From NCBI GenBank assembly GCA_023267115.1, contig JAHFNV010000008.1, positions 1-16,858 of the forward strand: 16,858 bases of DNA. Reading direction: 5' to 3'. Of the stretch, positions 5,670-12,760 are shown in pieces. The notes beneath the pieces were generated by a model. The model worked only from the letters and a program-made list of their open reading frames with translations. It did not search any database and was not told where the DNA came from. Source of the DNA: Candidatus Nomurabacteria bacterium. GTDB taxonomy: Bacteria; Patescibacteriota; Minisyncoccia; Phycocordibacterales; UBA9973. How positions within the stretch are numbered: the first letter of the stretch is position 1; the number at the start of each line of letters is the position of its first letter. The translations under genes were made by a program, and so were the position numbers.

Positions 5670-5731
5670 TTTTATTTAATTTAAGTCTTTTAACTTATGT
5701 TAACTTTAGAATTACTTTAGAATTTAAGATA

Positions 5732-5740
5732 TGCTATAAT
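5732..5740 (+). promoter_or_regulatory. Extended -10 of the double GH130 gene
   Basis: TGC-TATAAT, 9 bases before the ATG at 5750; predicted leader of zero to three bases. Confidence 0.6.
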
Positions 5741-5749
5741 CCCACCAAT

Positions 5750-7681
5750 ATGTTTGTCATAAAACGATCACAACACAATCCGATTTTGATTCCCAACCGA
5801 GATCATTACTGGGAAGAATTTGCCACTTTTAATCTTTGTCCGATTAAGCATGGCAAAACAGTTTATGGACTTTTTCGCGCTATTTCGGCAGTGGATGCGC
5901 TTCGAAATCCGCGTCAAATTTCAGTGATTGGCATTGGCATCAGCAAGGATGGAATACACTTTCAAGGCCGCACTCAATTTATAATTCCCAAGGAAGCATG
6001 GGATCAATTTGGCTGTGAGGATCCGAGAACAACCTATTTTGAAGGAACTTTTTACACTTTTTATACAGCCCTTTCAAAACATCCGCCGGGTTCTGATAGT
6101 ATTAAAGTGGCGGTGGCGCTTTCGCGGGATTTGAAAAAAGTGGATGAGCGACATTTAGTGACGCCGTTTAATGCGAAAGCGATGACGCTTTTTCCGGAGC
6201 GTCTAAATGGCAAAATCACTGTTATTTTTTCAGCTTCCACCGATGCGCCCCCGGCCAAAATGGTAATAGCCCAGGTGGATAAAATGGAAGAATTATGGTC
6301 GGAAAGTTTTTGGCAGAAATGGAGAGAAAAAATTGATGATTATGTTATTGATCCAAGACGTTCCCAATATGACCATGTGGAAGTTGGCGCTCCGCCTATT
6401 AAAACTAAGTATGGTTGGTTGCTCATCTATTCCCATATTCAAAATTATTTTTCTTCACCGAATAATTTTGACAAAATTTTTGGCATTGAAGCTCTTTTGT
6501 TGGACTTAAAGGATCCTCGAAAAATAATCGGCCGGACTAGCGGTCCAATGCTGGCGCCCGAAGAACCATATGAATTGTCCGGTTATGTTGCCAACGTGAT
6601 TTTTCCGAGCGGAGCTTTGCTTCAAGGAGACACTCTTACCATATATTATGGCGCGGCGGACACTACCGCTTGCCTAGCCCATGTGAACTTTTCCGATCTT
6701 CTTTCCAGTATCTGTCCACAGTCCAGAGACCGTTTTCGTTTTAAACGCTTTGCGAAAAATCCTATCATTAGCCCCAAGAGTGAACACTCGTTTGAAGCCA
6801 AAGCGACTTTTAATCCGGCCGCGATCTTACTTGGCGGCAAGACCCATATTCTTTACCGGGCGCTTTCTCCGGAAAATACATCCAGCTTCGGTTATGCTTC
6901 AAGCAAAAACGGTTTTGATATTGAAGAACGTTTGGCCGCCCCAATTTATTCGCCGCGCGAGGAATTTGAAACAAAAAAAATAAATAATGGCAATTCAGGT
7001 TGTGAAGACCCGAGAATTACCAAGATTGGCAAAAATATTTATATCTGCTACACCGCCTTTGACGGTGTTGGTCCTCCTCGAGTTGCTATTTCTTCCATTA
7101 AAGAGGCGGATTTTCTTTCTCATGCCTGGAAATGGAGCAAGCCGTTTCTGGTTACTCCGCCGGGTTTTGACGAAAAAGATGCCTGTCTTTTTCCCAAAAA
7201 ATTTCCCAACGGTTATTTTATTTTGCATCGGGTGGGTAATGAAATTTGCGGTGACTATTTGACCACCCTTGATTTTAAACATGAAACTATTAAAAAATGC
7301 ATCCGGATTATCGGACCCAGGACAAATGCCTGGGATAGCGCCAAAGTAGGCATTGCCGCTCCTCCCGTCAAGACAAAAAAAGGTTGGCTCTTGCTTTATC
7401 ACGGAATATCCAGGAGTCACAATACTTATCGCCTTGGGGCTATTTTGCTTAATTTGAAAGATCCTGGTATTGTCCTGGCGCGCAGTAGCGAACCTATTTT
7501 TGAACCAAAAGAGGAATATGAAAAAACCGGAATTGTCAATAATGTTGTTTTTCCCTGCGGTATGGTTTTGAAAGACGGCTTACTGTATATTTATTACGGT
7601 GGGGGAGACAAAGTAATAGGAGTAGCCACTATGGAGCTCGATATTATCTTAAATGCGCTTTTGCACGGGATGAAATACTAA
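5750..7681 (+). CDS. Tandem double GH130 glycoside phosphorylase
   Basis: 643 residues; ATG 5750 is chosen because it follows TGCTATAAT and begins with the family-typical IKRSQHNPILIP; an in-frame ATG at 5615 would add 45 low-complexity residues across the operator. Two complete GH130 modules are fused. Module 1 (about 1-320) has FGCEDPR with Asp91, GAPPIKTKYGWLLIYSH and FPSGALLQGDTLTIYYGAAD. Module 2 (about 330-643) has KNPIISP, FNPAAILLGGKTHILYRA, SGCEDPR with Asp420, AAPPVKTKKGWLLLYHG and CGMVLKDGLLYIYYGGGDK. Both catalytic motifs are intact. Most GH130 enzymes are single-domain homo-oligomers, so the fusion may fix a dimer or combine two specificities. Module 1 is the more divergent (GAADTTA in place of GGGDK). 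Probable product alpha-mannose 1-phosphate; cytoplasmic, no signal peptide. Confidence 0.85.
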   Translation: MFVIKRSQHNPILIPNRDHYWEEFATFNLCPIKHGKTVYGLFRAISAVDALRNPRQISVIGIGISKDGIHFQGRTQFIIPKEAWDQFGCEDPRTTYFEGTFYTFYTALSKHPPGSDSIKVAVALSRDLKKVDERHLVTPFNAKAMTLFPERLNGKITVIFSASTDAPPAKMVIAQVDKMEELWSESFWQKWREKIDDYVIDPRRSQYDHVEVGAPPIKTKYGWLLIYSHIQNYFSSPNNFDKIFGIEALLLDLKDPRKIIGRTSGPMLAPEEPYELSGYVANVIFPSGALLQGDTLTIYYGAADTTACLAHVNFSDLLSSICPQSRDRFRFKRFAKNPIISPKSEHSFEAKATFNPAAILLGGKTHILYRALSPENTSSFGYASSKNGFDIEERLAAPIYSPREEFETKKINNGNSGCEDPRITKIGKNIYICYTAFDGVGPPRVAISSIKEADFLSHAWKWSKPFLVTPPGFDEKDACLFPKKFPNGYFILHRVGNEICGDYLTTLDFKHETIKKCIRIIGPRTNAWDSAKVGIAAPPVKTKKGWLLLYHGISRSHNTYRLGAILLNLKDPGIVLARSSEPIFEPKEEYEKTGIVNNVVFPCGMVLKDGLLYIYYGGGDKVIGVATMELDIILNALLHGMKY

Positions 7682-7690
7682 TGTTATAAT
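7682..7690 (+). promoter_or_regulatory. Extended -10 of the hibernation factor gene
   Basis: TGT-TATAAT ends 6 bases before the ATG at 7697 and overlaps the stop codon of the preceding gene (7679-7681) within two bases, so this gene can be transcribed alone as a leaderless mRNA. Confidence 0.6.
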
Positions 7691-7696
7691 AACGGA

Positions 7697-8095
7697 ATGA
7701 AGATAAATCTACAAGGGAAAAATATGGAGCTTACCCCTCCCATCAAAGATTATGTTTTAAAGAAAATTACTAATTTGGAAAAGTTGCTTTGGAAGATTGA
7801 AGTAGGAAAAAGCGAAGCGATGGTCTATTTCGAAGTTGCTAGGAGCACTAAGCATCACAAGTCCGGAGAAATTTTTCATGCCGACTGCTTGATTAACATT
7901 AGTGGAGAAGAATTTTATTCTAGCGCCGACACCAAAGATTTATATACGGCTATTGATACGGTAAGGGAAAATCTTTTTAATGAAATTCAAAAACATAAAG
8001 ATCGCAAGCAAACTTTATTTAAACGCGGAGCCGCCAGCATCAAAAAAATGCTGAAAGGCTTATCCAAAAGGAATCCGTTTACTGCGAAATACTAA
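7697..8095 (+). CDS. hpf: Ribosome hibernation promoting factor (HPF/RaiA family)
   Basis: 132 residues. The S30AE fold is recognisable over residues 1-100: MKINLQGKNMELTPPIKDYVLKKITNLEKLL, a beta-strand region with AMVYFEVARST, HADCLINISGEEFYSSADTKDLYTAIDTVRENLFNEIQKHK. A basic tail (KDRKQTLFKRGAASIKKMLKGLSKRN) follows instead of the long dimerisation domain of long HPF, so this is a short-to-intermediate form. It would bind the 30S decoding region and silence ribosomes in stationary phase or starvation. The leaderless start is interesting because leaderless mRNAs can be translated by 70S ribosomes. It ends in a terminator shared with the convergent fmt gene. Confidence 0.85.
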   Translation: MKINLQGKNMELTPPIKDYVLKKITNLEKLLWKIEVGKSEAMVYFEVARSTKHHKSGEIFHADCLINISGEEFYSSADTKDLYTAIDTVRENLFNEIQKHKDRKQTLFKRGAASIKKMLKGLSKRNPFTAKY

Positions 8096-8097
8096 TT

Positions 8098-8123
8098 CAA
8101 GGCCTTATTAATACAAGGCCTTG
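8098..8123. terminator. Bidirectional terminator between hpf and fmt, overlapping fmt coding
   Basis: CAAGGCCTT (8098-8106) pairs with AAGGCCTTG (8115-8123) around an 8-base loop. The right arm encodes the last residues of Fmt (GKALY) and the loop holds its stop codon. Neither side has a long T run, so strength is uncertain. Confidence 0.5.
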
Positions 8124-8953
8124 CCTTGTATTTTGAGAAAGTCCTCATATTTGATTTCTTTTTTGCCTTCTGGCAAGACTTTTTTGATTATAAATTTTCC
8201 ATTTTCTAAAATTGCATCGGTTATTTTTATTCTTTTTCCATTTACGAAGAAAAATATACTTGGCCAGCCGGCGTAAGCGCGGAATTTGTTGTATAACATA
8301 CTTGGTGGCTCTGCCACCAAGTCAACCAATCCGCCCTCTTTTTTGATTTTTTGGCAATAAGTTGCCTCTTTTTCCTCTTGCGGTATGGCTGTTATTTTAT
8401 TTTCTAAGTAGTTCGGCAAAATCTTTACTAAAAGTTCTGCACCAATTCTAATTAGTCGTTTGCGTAAATCAGGTGCTTTTTCACGGTTGTTTATTGACAC
8501 TTTTTCTTGGGCTATAATGGGTCCAGAATCCAATTTGAATTCCATTTTTTGAATACTAACACCAGTAAAACCTTCACCATTTAAGATAGCCGATTCGACC
8601 GGGGACGCGCCGCGGTATTTTGGCAGTAAGGAATAGTGAATATTAATAGAACCCAGTTTCGGTATTTCTATGATATTTTTTGGAATTATTTTCCCATATG
8701 CCACTACGATAAATAAATCAAAACTATCCCTAAATTCTAGACCATTTAGTTTCTCTGGTTGTAGGTATGGGATATTATTTTTTGTGGCCCATGTTTTTAC
8801 AGGCGGGGAAGTGACAAGCATTTTACGTCCTTGCGGTTTGTCGGGAGAGGTAACGATGAGTGATGGCAAAAGCCCAGCTTCTTTTAAAATTTCTAGAGTT
8901 TCGGAAGCTACGTCTGGTGTGCCGAAAAAAATAAAATTAGGTTTTAGATTCAT
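8108..8953 (-). CDS. fmt: Methionyl-tRNA formyltransferase
   Basis: 281 residues from the ATG at 8953, which overlaps def by 17 bases; longer in-frame starts inside def are less likely because MNLKPNFIFFGTPDVAS is the expected N-terminus. The formyltransferase triad is present: N104 and H106 in SINIHYSLLPKYRGASPVE and D142 in LDSGPIIAQE, matching N106/H108/D144 of E. coli. The C-terminal tRNA-binding OB domain is short, so the protein is smaller than the usual about 310 residues. It transfers a formyl group from 10-formyl-THF to initiator Met-tRNA; def, its counterpart, lies directly upstream. A perfect palindrome (8300-8322) encodes LVAEPPS in the linker region after TYCQKIKKE. Confidence 0.92.
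   Translation of the reverse strand: MNLKPNFIFFGTPDVASETLEILKEAGLLPSLIVTSPDKPQGRKMLVTSPPVKTWATKNNIPYLQPEKLNGLEFRDSFDLFIVVAYGKIIPKNIIEIPKLGSINIHYSLLPKYRGASPVESAILNGEGFTGVSIQKMEFKLDSGPIIAQEKVSINNREKAPDLRKRLIRIGAELLVKILPNYLENKITAIPQEEKEATYCQKIKKEGGLVDLVAEPPSMLYNKFRAYAGWPSIFFFVNGKRIKITDAILENGKFIIKKVLPEGKKEIKYEDFLKIQGKALY
8300..8322. repeat. In-frame palindrome inside fmt
   Basis: ACTTGGTGGC (8300-8309), loop TCT, GCCACCAAGT (8313-8322): 10-bp perfect arms. It shares its design with the first half of the dnaE palindrome (13797-13819): same length, same 3-base loop, the only arm difference being a compensated T/A swap. Confidence 0.85.
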
Positions 8954-9485
8954 GGGTTCTATTTTTAGGTAGTTCTTCTTTGATATCTTTGGCGTGGTCA
9001 ATAAAAAGTATGCCGTTTAGATGGTCTGTTTCGTGTTGAAAAATTTGGGCTAGAAGTCCAGAGGCACCTCTCTCAAATTTTTTACCGTTTTTGTCATACG
9101 CTGTAATCACTGCCTTTTTAGACCTGAATGTTTTGCCGTACAGCCAGCGCACTGAAAGGCAACCTTCCGACAGCCATTCTTTTTCCCGCGAGAGTTTGGA
9201 AATTTTTGGGTTAATGAAGATCAAATCTTTCGCTTTGGTTTGAACTTTTTCGTTTCCTTCCTGCATAGCGGAACCCGTCTTTATAATTTTTCCAGAAACT
9301 ATAAAAATCCGAAGCGAATAGCCTATTTGGGGCGCGGCGATAGCTACCCCGTCATTTTGACTCTTCAGAGCGCTGGACATCTCTCTTAATATTTTTTTTA
9401 TTTTGGTCGTTTTAATTTCACGCACCAGCACCTCTCGCGCGTTTCGGCGCAGGATCTTATTCTCTCTTTGAAGAATTTTCTTCAT
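8937..9485 (-). CDS. def: Peptide deformylase
   Basis: 182 residues. All three deformylase motifs are visible: GVAIAAPQIG (46-55), EGCLSV (107-112, metal ligand C109) and HETDHLNG (151-158, ligands H151 and H155, catalytic E152). It removes the N-formyl group from nascent proteins, the step reversing the work of fmt, with which it overlaps by 17 bases. Residues about 66-86 (IIKTGSAMQEGNEKVQTKAKD) form a hydrophilic loop longer than in typical bacterial enzymes. The start codon lies 7 bases after the hisS stop with no Shine-Dalgarno, so translation probably depends on coupling. Confidence 0.95.
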   Translation of the reverse strand: MKKILQRENKILRRNAREVLVREIKTTKIKKILREMSSALKSQNDGVAIAAPQIGYSLRIFIVSGKIIKTGSAMQEGNEKVQTKAKDLIFINPKISKLSREKEWLSEGCLSVRWLYGKTFRSKKAVITAYDKNGKKFERGASGLLAQIFQHETDHLNGILFIDHAKDIKEELPKNRTHESKT

Positions 9486-9492
9486 ACAATGA

Positions 9493-10839
9493 CTATTTAT
9501 TTAGTTCTTTTAAGTACTCCAGAAGTTTATTTAATTTTATGGTATCTTGTGATCTATTTGCCATATCGCGCACAATGACTGAATTTTCCAATGCCTCTTT
9601 TACTCCCAAAATAATAACATGAGGGATGGACAGCTTTTCTGCTATCGCCAACTGGGAACTCAAAGAGTCGCGTGAGAGTGATTGAGCTATCGGAATGTGC
9701 GCCTTGCGAAGTATTTCAATCACACTCAAGCTTTTTAATTTTGCCTCAGGGCCGAGCTGAATGAAATAAATTTTTGGCTTTTTAAGTATTCTAGGTGAAA
9801 GTCTTTTATACCAGCTTGATTCTACTATCCTATCCACGCCGATTGAAAAGCCCACCGCCGGCACATCTTTTTTCCCGCCGATTTGTCGCGCCAGATAATC
9901 ATAACGTCCACCGGAGGCTATTTGTACTGGTGCCTTATCTGCTTGTCCTGTATTTAAGGATGCGGCAGATAAGTCTTCCTCTTCACTTCTGGTGTACACT
10001 TCAAAAACGGTGCGAGTGTAATAAGAAAGTCCGCGTACCAGATTTTTATTGATATTATAATTTATTTCCATTTCTTCCAGATATTCTAAAACTTCCTTGA
10101 AATGTTTTTTGCAAGAAGTGCATAAGAAACTGACAGAGTCAGGAGCTTGTTCGTTTATTATGCGGGTTTTTTCTTCCTTGGAGTCCAAAATTCGGAGAGG
10201 GTTTATCTTCAGTCGTTTACGGTCTATTACTGGCAGTTTACTGATATGTTTTCTGTAATAATTGGTCAGTTCTTTAATATACACGCCTCGGCATTCTTTG
10301 TCGCCGATAGAATTTATATCAATGGATAATTTTTCCGCTCCTGCTTCCTCCAATATACTCATACCAACTTTTATGGAGAGGGCATCCATGATGCTCTTGT
10401 CGCTTCCCAAGGCATCCAAGTCAAATTGCCAAAACTGTCTATAGCGTCCACGTTGAGGTTTATCGTGCCTGAAAACAGGACCATAGTGATAAAACATAAC
10501 GGGTTGAGGCAAAGTTTGCATTCCGTGCTCGATATAGGCTCGCATCAAGGGCGCGGTATGCTCGGGTCGAAGCGCCAAATAATCCCCACCTTTGGTTTTA
10601 AGAGTGTACATTTCTTTGTCCACTATATCCGTGCCTTTTCCGATACCGGAAGTGAAAATTTCTTTATGTTCCAATATTGGCGTGTCAATAGGTTTAAAGC
10701 CGTAATACGAGCATATCTCTTGCGCCTTTTCAAAAAATCCCTGGAAATTATAGTATTCCTCGTCCATTAAATCTCTCATGCCCCTAGGCGACGAGAAGCC
10801 ATTATTTTTTTTCTCTTTCGAATTCTTTTGTTTTTTCAT
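9493..10839 (-). CDS. hisS: Histidyl-tRNA synthetase
   Basis: 448 residues, class II synthetase. FSSPRGMRDLMDEE near the N-terminus, motif 1 region IDTPILEHKEIFTSGIGKGT, TLKTKGGDYLALRPEHTAPLMRAY, motif 2 RGRYRQFWQFDLDALGS, the histidine-A motif LVRGLSYYTRTVFEVY, and motif 3 AVGFSIGVDRIV are all present, followed by a C-terminal anticodon-binding domain (KIYFIQLGPEAKLKSL... to the end). It charges tRNA-His. Between the YTRTVFEVY and ASGGRYDYL elements there is an insertion of about 20 residues (EEEDLSAASLNTGQADKAP) whose DNA contains an inverted repeat (9934-9973). It starts 6 bases after the lepB stop and is followed by def, indicating a lepB-hisS-def-fmt operon. Confidence 0.95.
   Translation of the reverse strand: MKKQKNSKEKKNNGFSSPRGMRDLMDEEYYNFQGFFEKAQEICSYYGFKPIDTPILEHKEIFTSGIGKGTDIVDKEMYTLKTKGGDYLALRPEHTAPLMRAYIEHGMQTLPQPVMFYHYGPVFRHDKPQRGRYRQFWQFDLDALGSDKSIMDALSIKVGMSILEEAGAEKLSIDINSIGDKECRGVYIKELTNYYRKHISKLPVIDRKRLKINPLRILDSKEEKTRIINEQAPDSVSFLCTSCKKHFKEVLEYLEEMEINYNINKNLVRGLSYYTRTVFEVYTRSEEEDLSAASLNTGQADKAPVQIASGGRYDYLARQIGGKKDVPAVGFSIGVDRIVESSWYKRLSPRILKKPKIYFIQLGPEAKLKSLSVIEILRKAHIPIAQSLSRDSLSSQLAIAEKLSIPHVIILGVKEALENSVIVRDMANRSQDTIKLNKLLEYLKELNK
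9934..9973. repeat. Inverted repeat in the hisS insertion
   Basis: CTTATCTGC (9934-9942) and GCAGATAAG (9965-9973), perfect 9-bp arms with a 22-base loop. It encodes part of an insertion between two conserved catalytic elements of HisRS. The arm sequence is unrelated to the fmt and dnaE palindromes. Confidence 0.65.
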
Positions 10840-10845
10840 GGTTAT

Positions 10846-11406
10846 TTATTCCGATTGTTCATACTGACCTGGCCATATGTCCATTTGACTTATCGGTAAT
10901 AAGCGTAAAAATGCTTTTCCCACCAAAAGTTCTTTTCTTACCGCGCCCCAAATTCTTGAATCAGAACTGCCGCTTCTATTATCTCCCATAACAAAGTATT
11001 CGGCATCTTTCAATTCAAAATGATTGATAGTTTGTGATTGATTTTGCACATATAATTGGTCCAACTTAAATCCATTCGGATGTTCTTTGTTAATGACGGT
11101 AACAACCTCACCGTTAACGTCTACTGTTTCGTTTGGCAGGCCGATTATTCTCTTGATGTAAAATTTTTTTGGATCACCGGGGAATCGAAAAACTACCACA
11201 TCATCTCTTTTTGGTTCGCTTAATCTGTAGGATATTTCATCAATAATCAAATAGTTTTTATTTTCAAAAGTTGGTACCATCGAAGAGCCAGAGACAACAA
11301 ATGGCTGGGCGATAAAAATGCGGACAGGAACAACTATCGCCAGGGCGATTAGAGCAAAACGCCCGAGTTCCCACCATGATTGCTCTTTGAGTTTTTCTTT
11401 TTCCAT
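10846..11406 (-). CDS. lepB: Signal peptidase I
   Basis: 186 residues from the ATG at 11406. One N-terminal membrane segment (about 14-34), then SGSSMVPTF with the nucleophile Ser42, DDVVVFRFP, FYIKRIIGLPNE with the general base Lys85, and the box E sequence GDNRSGSSDSR near the end. This is the Ser-Lys dyad protease that cleaves signal peptides from exported proteins on the outer face of the membrane. In-frame codons upstream of 11406 overlap the divergent promoters and are rejected: the -10 TGC-TATATT ends exactly 6 bases before this ATG. It is first gene of the lepB-hisS-def-fmt operon. Confidence 0.93.
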   Translation of the reverse strand: MEKEKLKEQSWWELGRFALIALAIVVPVRIFIAQPFVVSGSSMVPTFENKNYLIIDEISYRLSEPKRDDVVVFRFPGDPKKFYIKRIIGLPNETVDVNGEVVTVINKEHPNGFKLDQLYVQNQSQTINHFELKDAEYFVMGDNRSGSSDSRIWGAVRKELLVGKAFLRLLPISQMDIWPGQYEQSE

Positions 11407-11412
11407 TTGTCC

Positions 11413-11421
11413 AATATAGCA
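11413..11421 (-). promoter_or_regulatory. Extended -10 of the lepB-hisS-def-fmt operon
   Basis: On the minus strand TGC-TATATT, 6 bases before the lepB ATG. The -10 of the divergent pth promoter lies 21 bases away, so the two polymerase footprints overlap. Confidence 0.6.
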
Positions 11422-11436
11422 TAAAAGAATTATGAA

Positions 11437-11445
11437 TGCTATAAT
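11437..11445 (+). promoter_or_regulatory. Extended -10 of pth
   Basis: TGC-TATAAT, 9 bases before the ATG at 11455 and 3 before an in-frame GTG at 11449. Either start implies essentially no leader. Confidence 0.6.
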
Positions 11446-11454
11446 TCCGTGATT

Positions 11455-11988
11455 ATGAAACTTGTAGTCGGTTTGGGTAATCCAGGAAAAGAATATCAAA
11501 ATACCAGGCACAATGCCGGGCGGATTGCGGTTGGCTTAATTGAACAAAAGTTGAAGGATAGTAAAATTAAAATTAAATTCTTGATACCAGAAAACTTTAT
11601 GAATAGTTCGGGTCCCGCCGTCGCTAAAGCTATGGCGGGCAAGAAATCCTTAAAAGATTTGATAATTGTTTATGATGATATTGATTTGCCTTTAGGTAAG
11701 ATGAAAATTTCTTTTAATCGTTCTTCCGGCGGGCACAATGGCTTAAACTCTATTATTAAGGCACTCAAGTCTATGGAGTTTTTAAGAATTAGAATTGGTA
11801 TTTCGCCCGCAACACCCTCGGGAAAAATTCGCAAGCCGAAAGGGGAGAAGGCCGTAATTAATTTCATACTGGGTGAATTCAAAAAAAGCGAGCTCGACAT
11901 TCTCAAAAAACTTTCCAAAAAAGTCGCCGAGGCAGTAGAGATGATCTTCACCGAAAGCAAAGAAAAGGCGATGAGCATTTTCAACTAG
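11455..11988 (+). CDS. pth: Peptidyl-tRNA hydrolase, shortened form
   Basis: 177 residues. MKLVVGLGNPGKEYQNTRHNAG gives N9 and catalytic H19, FMNSSG (48-53) gives the conserved Asn50, and YDDIDLPLGKMKI the conserved acidic residue D74; SSGGHNGLNSI and FLRIRIGI follow. The enzyme rescues tRNA from prematurely released peptidyl-tRNA. Compared with E. coli, where the equivalents are H20 and N68, about 17 residues are missing between His and FMN, while the active-site residues are all kept. ATG 11455 is preferred over GTG 11449 because MKLVVGLGNPG is the normal N-terminus. The REP palindrome begins 6 bases after its stop. Confidence 0.92.
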   Translation: MKLVVGLGNPGKEYQNTRHNAGRIAVGLIEQKLKDSKIKIKFLIPENFMNSSGPAVAKAMAGKKSLKDLIIVYDDIDLPLGKMKISFNRSSGGHNGLNSIIKALKSMEFLRIRIGISPATPSGKIRKPKGEKAVINFILGEFKKSELDILKKLSKKVAEAVEMIFTESKEKAMSIFN

Positions 11989-11993
11989 AATTT

Positions 11994-12012
11994 CCACATG
12001 TCGGACATGTGG
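11994..12012. repeat. REP-like palindrome R1
   Basis: CCACATGTC-G-GACATGTGG, 9-bp perfect arms with one central base, directly downstream of the pth stop and just before the transposase promoter. The same core recurs at 12308, 12725 and 13016. Confidence 0.9.
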
Positions 12013-12017
12013 GATTG

Positions 12018-12026
12018 TGATATAAT
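12018..12026 (+). promoter_or_regulatory. Extended -10 of the RAYT transposase
   Basis: TGA-TATAAT ends 6 bases before ATG 12033. REP copy R1 ends 5 bases upstream, so transposase binding there could repress its own gene. Confidence 0.6.
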
Positions 12027-12032
12027 GAAATA

Positions 12033-12722
12033 ATGGCAATTAGAAAAAATCCTCTTGTTAAGGGTGAATATTATCATATATACAACAGAGGAAATAGCAA
12101 ACAAAAAATCTTCTTAGATAAAAATGATTATTATCATTTTGTTAAATGTCTTTTCATTTGTAATACATACAAGAATTTCAAATTCCGTGATGATATAGTT
12201 GATGCCCAGATAGATGCTTTTGATTTTGATAGAGGAAAACCACTTGTTTCAATTGGTGCGTGGGTTTTAATGCCTAATCATTTTCACATTTACTTGACAA
12301 CTAATTCCCACATGTCGGACATGTGGAAGAAGAATAATATTTCGGAATTTATGAGAAAACTCTCAACATCATATTCAAAATATTTCAATGCAAAATATAA
12401 ACGTAGTGGAGGTTTATTTGAAGGTTCTTTTAAATCGGTGCTTGTTTCAGAAGATACTCAAGCTAAATATCTTTTTTCTTATATACACTTAAATCCAATA
12501 AAGTTGATTGATTCAAAGTGGAAAGAAAATGGCATAAAAAACAAAAAAGTCGCGCTTAAATTCCTAAACTTATATAAATGGAGCAGTTATCTTGACTACA
12601 TAGGCGTTTCTCGCAAAGAGAATAAAATTTTGAGTGTTCCAGATTTCCCCGAATACTTTCAAGGTGTGGCAGATTTTGATGCAGAAATTCTTGAGTGGAT
12701 AACTTCTTCAGAAAGCCAATAA
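12033..12722 (+). CDS. REP-associated tyrosine transposase (RAYT, Y1 HUH family)
   Basis: 229 residues. The start matches the Y1 transposase pattern GEYYHIYNRGNSKQKIF (11-27). The HUH metal-binding motif is MPNHFHIYL (H83, H85). GGLFEGSFKSVLV (126-138) and YIHLNPIK, with the likely nucleophile Tyr150, complete the family signature of IS200-like REP-associated enzymes. Relatives cut and join single-stranded DNA at REP hairpins. Four copies of one palindrome (R1-R4) surround or lie in the gene, fitting this role. Copy R2 is in frame within the coding sequence, adding SHMSDMW (92-98) just after the HUH motif. Both catalytic motifs survive, so the enzyme may be active. Codon use is more AT-rich than neighbouring core genes, suggesting acquisition. 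Confidence 0.88.
   Translation: MAIRKNPLVKGEYYHIYNRGNSKQKIFLDKNDYYHFVKCLFICNTYKNFKFRDDIVDAQIDAFDFDRGKPLVSIGAWVLMPNHFHIYLTTNSHMSDMWKKNNISEFMRKLSTSYSKYFNAKYKRSGGLFEGSFKSVLVSEDTQAKYLFSYIHLNPIKLIDSKWKENGIKNKKVALKFLNLYKWSSYLDYIGVSRKENKILSVPDFPEYFQGVADFDAEILEWITSSESQ
12308..12326. repeat. REP-like palindrome R2, in frame inside the transposase
   Basis: CCACATGTC-G-GACATGTGG, identical to R1, encoding residues 92-98 between the HUH motif and the ISEFMRKL helix. No frame disruption. Confidence 0.9.
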
Positions 12723-12723
12723 T

Positions 12724-12757
12724 CCCACATGTCTGACATGTGGAAATGACATGTGGG
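12724..12757. repeat. REP-like palindrome R3 with extra half site
   Basis: CCACATGTC (12725-12733), T, GACATGTGG (12735-12743), then AAAT and a further GACATGTGGG half site (12748-12757). It overlaps the region immediately after the transposase stop codon (12720-12722). Confidence 0.9.
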
Positions 12758-12760
12758 AAA

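Noticed and set aside
5615..5749. Longer N-terminus for the double GH130 protein
   Set aside because: The 45 extra residues are Phe/Leu-rich translation of the operator and T-rich spacer; TGCTATAAT and the ATG at 5750 give a better start.
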